DNA of 24,575 bases from Poronia punctata. Its lineage: Eukaryota > Ascomycota > Sordariomycetes > Xylariales > Xylariaceae. Each line of letters opens with the position of its first letter. Positions within the stretch are counted from its first letter, which is position 1. The notes under the pieces were generated by a model. The model did not search any database. It saw only the letters and a list, made by a program, of their open reading frames with translations, and was not told the origin of the DNA. This document shows, one piece after another, positions 19,265 to 24,575 of this stretch. Location of the stretch: the NCBI GenBank assembly GCA_022579005.1, contig MU401834.1:1-24575 (forward strand), in the 5' to 3' direction. The translations under genes and the position numbers were made by a program.

Positions 19265-21197
19265 ATGGTCCCAAAATCCCAACAGATGACATATCACACA
19301 AGCCTCGGTGAACTGCAAACGCGAGACAGACCCTGGCCAGGTCTAATCAAACGCGAACCTGGTACACCGAGTTTGTTTGGTAGAAGTTTGGGTATCAAGA
19401 ACGCCACCAATGCTGTCAATGCCCAATCTGACCAAGAGGCTAGGGAGTACGATGAGTTGGAGATCATGATAAAAGGTCGGTACCAGTCTCTTCGTCCCAG
19501 ATGGAAAAGAGTGCGTTCCATTTTCCAGCAACCATTTCACAATTCATTCGACATATTGAATGGCGATTCCCTGCCTGCCTTCACGTTCACGCGACTGAAT
19601 TTACCCCATCATCATTAAAATGCAGCCCTTCTTCGTGCGCCTACGTCTCGAGCCAGTCAGCAAAGCGGAATTTGAACGGATAAGCCAATTACCAGCACAA
19701 GTTCAACTCGGCCCGACACGCCCCTCCATCTCCTCATCCCAGTATTTTCAAACATTCGGAGACGGACGTGTTATCAAGCTTCCTCTCCCCGAGATACACG
19801 GACGTCGGACGAGAAACGGGCCTGTCAAGGTACAGATTGCCGGCTTCAAAGACGGGCTCTTCCAGGTCGTCATCTGGTCAAACCCGTGTCCTTTGACTAG
19901 GGAATTCTTGCGAGCGGATACCTTTGAGGTCAAGGTGCACTACCTGTCCGACCTTGACGTGAAAAGGGTCCAGGCCGGCACCCAGGCCTATCGCGGAACG
20001 ATCGAAAGGTATCCGGATCGTGAAACCTTGATAAGGTCTGGTAGGAGGGGACTGGCGATAGCAGAAGAACTTTTCGAATCCGTTTTCAAGTTGGATTCGA
20101 AAAGGCAACGCTGTGAATACGCCTACCTGATGCCTCTTTTTGCGATTTCGTGGTCTTTCAACATGATTGAGACATCGCCTGTCCAGCCGAAGGACTTGGC
20201 AACGCCAAGAGTGAAATCGACAACCCAGGTTCCCTACAACATGGCCCCGAGGGGGCCAACTATCGCCACGCACAAATCCCAGCCCTCTCGTACTGCTGCT
20301 ATTAGTCGTAGGGCCAGTCGTAATCAGCACCTCATCGTCATCCCCAGTTGGGGCGAGGAGTCCAACGCCGCTCTATTATCCGACAGCGACGTAGAGGACG
20401 TCTTCGACAACAGCTTTCCCAGCGATGCCGACGACATGATGGACGACGAGGCCAACATCCCTCTCCTTCCCGACAACGGCTTCCCCAGCGATGCGGATGA
20501 CATGATGGACGACTTGCCCATTCGGAGCCACCGGAACAACCACCAACGGCATAGTGAGGCAAGCGCCGCATCCTCACGACGCAATGCTCAGGGCACATCC
20601 AGCCCTAGCACGGGATTAAAGGTGAGGGATCAAAGAGGTTCATCTTTGCATCGACGCGGGCAGAGCACGGCCGCCGTTCGCTTCAAAGGGGAGGCGAAAG
20701 AGGCGGTAAGGTGGGAGCCCAACAGCCGTTCTTCGGAAGCCAGCAGCCCCACCATGCACGGAGCTCTGTTCCAGATGGGGGGCATGGACAGCTCCCCTCC
20801 GCGTTGGAGAGATGATCGACTCGACATAGACCCTGGTCGTCGTCGCATGCTGGAATCGGAATATCCGACTCCCATAGGGTCAAGCCAGCAGAGCCCGGAG
20901 ACGCCCCGGCACGCACCCCAATGCGACTACTACACGGGGTCGGGGTCTAAGAACGGAAATCCCAACGCGATACCCCTTGGCAACCAGCGTTGGGGCGGCA
21001 GTTCCCAGTCGGCGCAGATTCGCGGAGTAAACGATGCCCCGATCACACCTCAGCCAGACCGGGCTGGCAACGACAGTGGAGAAAGGCGGGGAGGGGGGGG
21101 TAAGAGGAAGTGGGAAGCGACACGGGGAAGTTCTTCGAATAGGGACGAGTATGACTTCAATGGCCCAAGGGGTAAGCGTTGGCCACATCGCCAATGA
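19265..21197 (+). CDS. Unrecognised protein with acidic tandem repeat and basic C terminus, probably 1 intron
   Basis: Preferred model: exon 1 19265-19510 and exon 2 19626-21197, joined across a 115-bp intron (donor GTGCGT, branch-like GACTGAAT, acceptor TGCAG), giving 605 residues. The splice joins two open frames in phase and removes the TAA at 19616-19618. The alternative is an unspliced 525-codon gene from the ATG at 19620. Residues ~1-265 look folded (mixed composition; for example EYDELEIMIKGRYQSLRPRW, PVKVQIAGFKDGLFQVVIW, TFEVKVHYLSDLDVKRVQAG). From ~285 on the chain is disordered. It contains a duplicated acidic motif FPSDADDMMDD (two copies, 22-residue period), then Ser/Arg-rich sequence, and ends in basic clusters (GGGGKRKW, GPRGKRWPHRQ) that could be nuclear signals. 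I recognise no family. Function unknown. Confidence 0.55.
20409..20513 (+). repeat. Coding tandem repeat, 66-bp period
   Basis: Two 39-bp copies (20409-20447 and 20475-20513) encode near-identical 13-residue motifs (N-S/G-F-P-S-D-A-D-D-M-M-D-D). They differ mostly at silent third positions, so the duplication is old and the acidic motif seems to be kept by selection on the protein. Confidence 0.85.
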
Positions 21198-22108
21198 TGT
21201 TGGAGCCCTGTATGTGTGAGGGAGAAGTAGTGTGTGTATCGTGTTTTGGTTAAGTTGTGTGTACATCTAATAGGGGCTCGAATTTCTTCCGCTTACTTGG
21301 ACAGATGGGCCGGGATAATTGGGAAAGCTAGTGTTTTGTTTGATGGCCGTGTTTCTCAACATGGGCTACATGATGTAGTGGTTTGCTATTAGATAGCCTG
21401 TTCTCGACTTGATCGATGGAATATAATGTTGGTGCGCATGTAACAGACCACCGAGATCCCACGGGGTGACAAGCACATGACTACACGTGTGGCATAGAAG
21501 TGTGGGTATCGATCAAAGCCCAAGTCACCTGTTTTTGGACTTCCGAGTCTCGGGACTAAGTTGGGATCTGCCACGTAGCATCGTAGAGGAACAGGAGTTC
21601 CAGGAGTGGCAGCGGCCTTGAGACATTTCGTTGGTGTTGAAGACTAGTCGGAAGATCTGACCCTGCTCTACTCTAGAGTCTGCGAAGACCTCCGGAATAG
21701 AGTTTTTCTGCCAACAGATATTCGTACTCTCAGCCCGTGTCGTTCCGAGCGACTGATAGACTTGCTATTTTACAGCGACAATTGTCACGTTGTCGCTGTG
21801 CTGTCCTTTTCATATGGTCTTCAATTCATCATCACCTGAAGGTAAAGTACCTAGGTATGCAGCTCAGTCGGCATCATGTCCACTCTCACTTCTATTACTT
21901 GTTTGCCACAACGGCGCTCCACTGAGCTAGGTATGTGGAGAGTCGATGTTGGATTGAATCAGTGGGGTGCTACTTCCTCGACGCTCGTCGGTGCCTTCTT
22001 ACGTTCCGATTATGATGTCGCGTCGCATCACTCAGCTGAAAGTCAATCATGCCTGGGAAATGACGGCCGAGCTTCCATTCTTCCATGTCTAAATTTTATA
22101 CATCTACC
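21198..22108. other. Convergent spacer
   Basis: 911 bp between the stop codons of two convergent genes. Short frames (for example 21876-22112 plus) show no protein features. No RNA gene, repeat array or transposon end was seen. Confidence 0.4.
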
Positions 22109-23269
22109 CTAAGCCAGAAGATGTGCCTTTCCTTGTTCATGCAAGATGTCCTGCACTGTTTTGAGAACGATGTGATGAATTTGCTTGGGCGCTGCAACAA
22201 AACCGTGGTTTTCAGTCATCTTCCGCCCGACGGTGAGGTCTATGTCTTTCCCATCTATGTCGGTGACCTTGCCCCCGACCTCCTCGAATAGAAGCATAGC
22301 TCCCGCGTGATCCCATATCTTGCCGGTGCGCTCCCGATTCTTGTAAACCCACACTGTGACATTCGCGAGCCCCAACCCAAGTGTTACCCAGCGGAGTACC
22401 CAGGCGAGGAAGTCGCAGCCTTTCTCGGATATACCTAGTCTCGCCATCACGATTTCGTGCACGTCATCCACGCCGGAATCTAGCATGTGGTAACACGAAA
22501 CAGCCCGCAAATCTGCCACGGAGGCGGTTGCCGCGTGGGGTTCGATTCTCCGAGAGTAGCCCTCAACGTCAGGAGACTCCAAAAGTTGGCAAATATATGT
22601 ACCGTGTCCCCGTACGGCGAACACGATAGATCCACGACCTGTAGAGTCGATGGTGCGATTGTCTATCGGCGAGCTTGCTTCGGCCGGTAAGGTTGGACAC
22701 CCAACTACACTGAGCATTTGCCTGCCACCATCTAACAGTGCGACGTTAATCGCATATGCCTCGCGCCTTACAAACGTCTTGGTCCCGTCAATCGGGTCGA
22801 ATACCCATATGCGCCCGGAGTCCGGACCTCCCGGTTCGCCGAATCCGCACTCGTCTATTAGCTCACACATGTGCTCCGCCGAGTCGGGCAGCTTGCAAGA
22901 TGACATTACTTGATCGTCATGGCGCAATGCTTGAAGAAGTTCCCAGACGCGACCTAACAAAACCGGGTTTTGGCGCAGATCTGCGGCCGTCTCCTCTCCG
23001 ACGAACTTATCGCCGGGAAAAGCGTTTTGGATCGTGGCTGTTAAGAGCGCCTGAATCGCGAAATCGGCAATGGTAACAGGACTCAGGTCATCCTTTTCGA
23101 TGGTGCCCTTGTCATTTGAGGTCAGGACGGACTGGCTAATCCGCGCGGCTGACTGGACCGCGCCGATAGCGACCTGTAATTCTTTAGAGTATGGACTGTT
23201 CATGTTGGTTCGGCCTTCCCGCTTTCGATATGTTGTACCGGTACTTGTCTTCGAATATGTAGATAACAT
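22109..23269 (-). CDS. MET22: 3'(2'),5'-bisphosphate nucleotidase (MET22/HAL2 family), intronless
   Basis: A single exon, 386 residues from the ATG at 23269. A second in-frame ATG at 23203 (residue 23) begins NSPYSKELQVAIGAVQSA, which is where the family normally starts, so the product may be 364 residues. Motifs of the Li-sensitive, Mg-dependent phosphatase superfamily are present: DDLSPVTIAD (60-69), GEET (91-94, metal-binding glutamates), DPIDGT (158-163), and near the end KIWDHAGAMLLFEEVGG (317-333) with metal-binding D320. The enzyme removes the 3' phosphate from PAP and the phosphate from PAPS. This protects sulfate assimilation and 5'-3' exoribonucleases from PAP build-up, and it is the target of Li and Na toxicity in yeast. 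Residues 1-22 are rich in Ser, Thr, Arg and Lys. Whether this is the only copy or a paralog in the genome cannot be told here. Confidence 0.92.
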   Translation of the reverse strand: MLSTYSKTSTGTTYRKREGRTNMNSPYSKELQVAIGAVQSAARISQSVLTSNDKGTIEKDDLSPVTIADFAIQALLTATIQNAFPGDKFVGEETAADLRQNPVLLGRVWELLQALRHDDQVMSSCKLPDSAEHMCELIDECGFGEPGGPDSGRIWVFDPIDGTKTFVRREAYAINVALLDGGRQMLSVVGCPTLPAEASSPIDNRTIDSTGRGSIVFAVRGHGTYICQLLESPDVEGYSRRIEPHAATASVADLRAVSCYHMLDSGVDDVHEIVMARLGISEKGCDFLAWVLRWVTLGLGLANVTVWVYKNRERTGKIWDHAGAMLLFEEVGGKVTDIDGKDIDLTVGRKMTENHGFVAAPKQIHHIVLKTVQDILHEQGKAHLLA

Positions 23270-24575
23270 AAGGTCACACTTCTAACCCTTGCTAGCCTAA
23301 GGATTAGGTAACGACCGAAGCCCGTTATCCTGCAATCACGTGACCAGTAGAGACAATAAGAACAACTGTGGACGACATGTCCCTACATGTACATACATAT
23401 TAGAGATTACGCTCCCTACAAGTAGACCTACTAACAAACCGTACTGGTGATCGTGCCTCGCAACTTCTAGCGGAACCCGCGTTTCTTTTCCTAAGGCCAG
23501 TGTAAAGAAACATGTAAAGATTGCACCTACTATTACAAGGGGTACTACTTTCTATTCTTAGGGTGACAACTGTCGCTGTGTTTGTTAGTATAGGAAAGTT
23601 AGGTGCTTGCTAAGAAAGTACCTGCCTAAGGTAGGTATACATTATCATCTACTTATATTTAATGTCTTAAAAGGAGCAGTAGTGTTTCGTTCTTTTACTT
23701 GATCAATCTAATCTAATCTAATTTAATACAAAACACATAAACATGTACATGTTATTAATTTCGCTAATATATGTCGATTTAAACGATAACTTACGTTTAT
23801 CTAAGAATTATGTCCTTGTCGGCCGGACCGCCCTACGCTGCATATCATGTCTATCAAATCCCCAACGTTCGACGACCTTTCCTCATAGAGGGAGAGTTTG
23901 AACAGAAGTACCGGCTTGTGTTCTGCCGAGGACTTCGTCTAGATGTGTTGCAGACAGAAATCCCTGTCACATCGTTCGCGCCTCTTCTAGGGCGACGATA
24001 GGGTTCAGCGTAGCTGGTATGTGACGGATAAGGGATCCACTGCGTAAGATGATGTCCGGGCAACATGGAATGGAGGGTAACAAGATACCTTGGACCATGG
24101 GAGTTTTACAAGTTAGAACTGTTCCCTGGGTGGAAACAAAGGTGCACCCTGCGCATAGCGCGGCTACGCGATAAACGACCTTCATAAACAACAGTGTTGG
24201 GTTATCGGACTTTGGAAGAAGTCTGTAAATGAGGTTACATGAGGTGACGGACTGAGAAGGCAGGTTGCACCCTCGGAAGCCAGAATAAATGCGCACTGCG
24301 CATTAGGTATCTGGTGTGATAAGGTAGAACATCTCTGAGTTGTTCATGTGTACAAACCTCAATCTAGCAGATTGAAGTAAGGGATTGCAGTGTAGTCAAG
24401 GCAGAATGCAAGGAGCACATTTTACCAGACCGGATAACGGAGCAACAAACAAAGGAACAAGCGCTCTTACGGCAGAAAGCAATCGGTTTGTCCGGAGCTA
24501 GGGTTTAATGGCTGGAAGAGCCTGACACCTCTGTCAGGTCCGGTGCGCCCCTGACGTCCCTTGAAAATCCGCGGG
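23270..24575. other. AT-rich right-hand flank without a supportable gene
   Basis: 1.3 kb upstream of the nucleotidase gene, running to the window edge. Bases ~23500-23800 are AT-rich, with a small (ATCTA)n run at 23706-23720. Frames at 23810-24001 (plus) and 23967-24296 (minus) overlap and have no recognisable domain. No tRNA or repeat array is seen. Confidence 0.4.

Noticed and set aside
22520..22570. GGTTCGATTCTC, a perfect-looking tRNA B box
   Set aside because: It lies inside the coding sequence of the bisphosphate nucleotidase (minus strand). There is no A box at the right distance and no acceptor stem pairing, so it is chance.

Overview
The window is nuclear DNA of a filamentous ascomycete (Pezizomycotina, most likely a Sordariomycete). 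The evidence is the gene structure: short spliceosomal introns of 67-116 bp with GTRNGT donors, CTAAC/CTGA-type branch points and YAG or AAG acceptors. It is supported by a dispersed single 5S rRNA gene of Neurospora type, a DUF1640 protein with a long disordered leader, and a fungal hAT transposase-like gene. Genes lie on both strands with 0.3-2.5 kb spacers, so there are no operons. Species cannot be named from sequence alone.

Layout. Bases 1-420 are AT-rich and hold two tandem arrays (9-bp and 11-bp units). Then come CWC21 (+, splicing factor, one intron) and a convergent DUF1640/MCUR1-like mitochondrial membrane protein (-, two introns). An AT-rich spacer follows, then an uninterrupted 634-codon hAT/BED-finger transposase-like gene (-) whose catalytic signatures look eroded. 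After a 2.4-kb spacer without a supportable gene comes a cytochrome b561-type five-helix membrane protein with a ~590-residue disordered tail (+). Next is the kinetochore subunit gene NNF1 (+), whose 472-bp second intron contains a complete 5S rRNA gene in the same orientation. Then come a BTB/POZ protein (-), a 2-kb spacer, a PAP2/Aur1-like membrane phosphatase or transferase (+), an unrecognised gene with an acidic repeat and basic C terminus (+), and a MET22/HAL2-type 3'(2'),5'-bisphosphate nucleotidase (-). The last 1.3 kb is AT-rich with no supportable gene.

The protein genes are mostly housekeeping and unrelated in function (splicing, mitochondria, kinetochore, lipid metabolism, PAP hydrolysis); I see no pathway cluster. 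The most unusual arrangement is the nested 5S gene in NNF1: TATA element near -29, T-run terminator, and sequence changes that preserve pairing in three helices. Next come the intact but probably catalytically inactive hAT gene, a BTB-gene intron that is open in frame and can be retained, and a 9-mer (TACTCGTAC) recurring only in spacers. All functional statements rest on family motifs read by eye. Introns were placed by splice signals and frame, not by transcript data.
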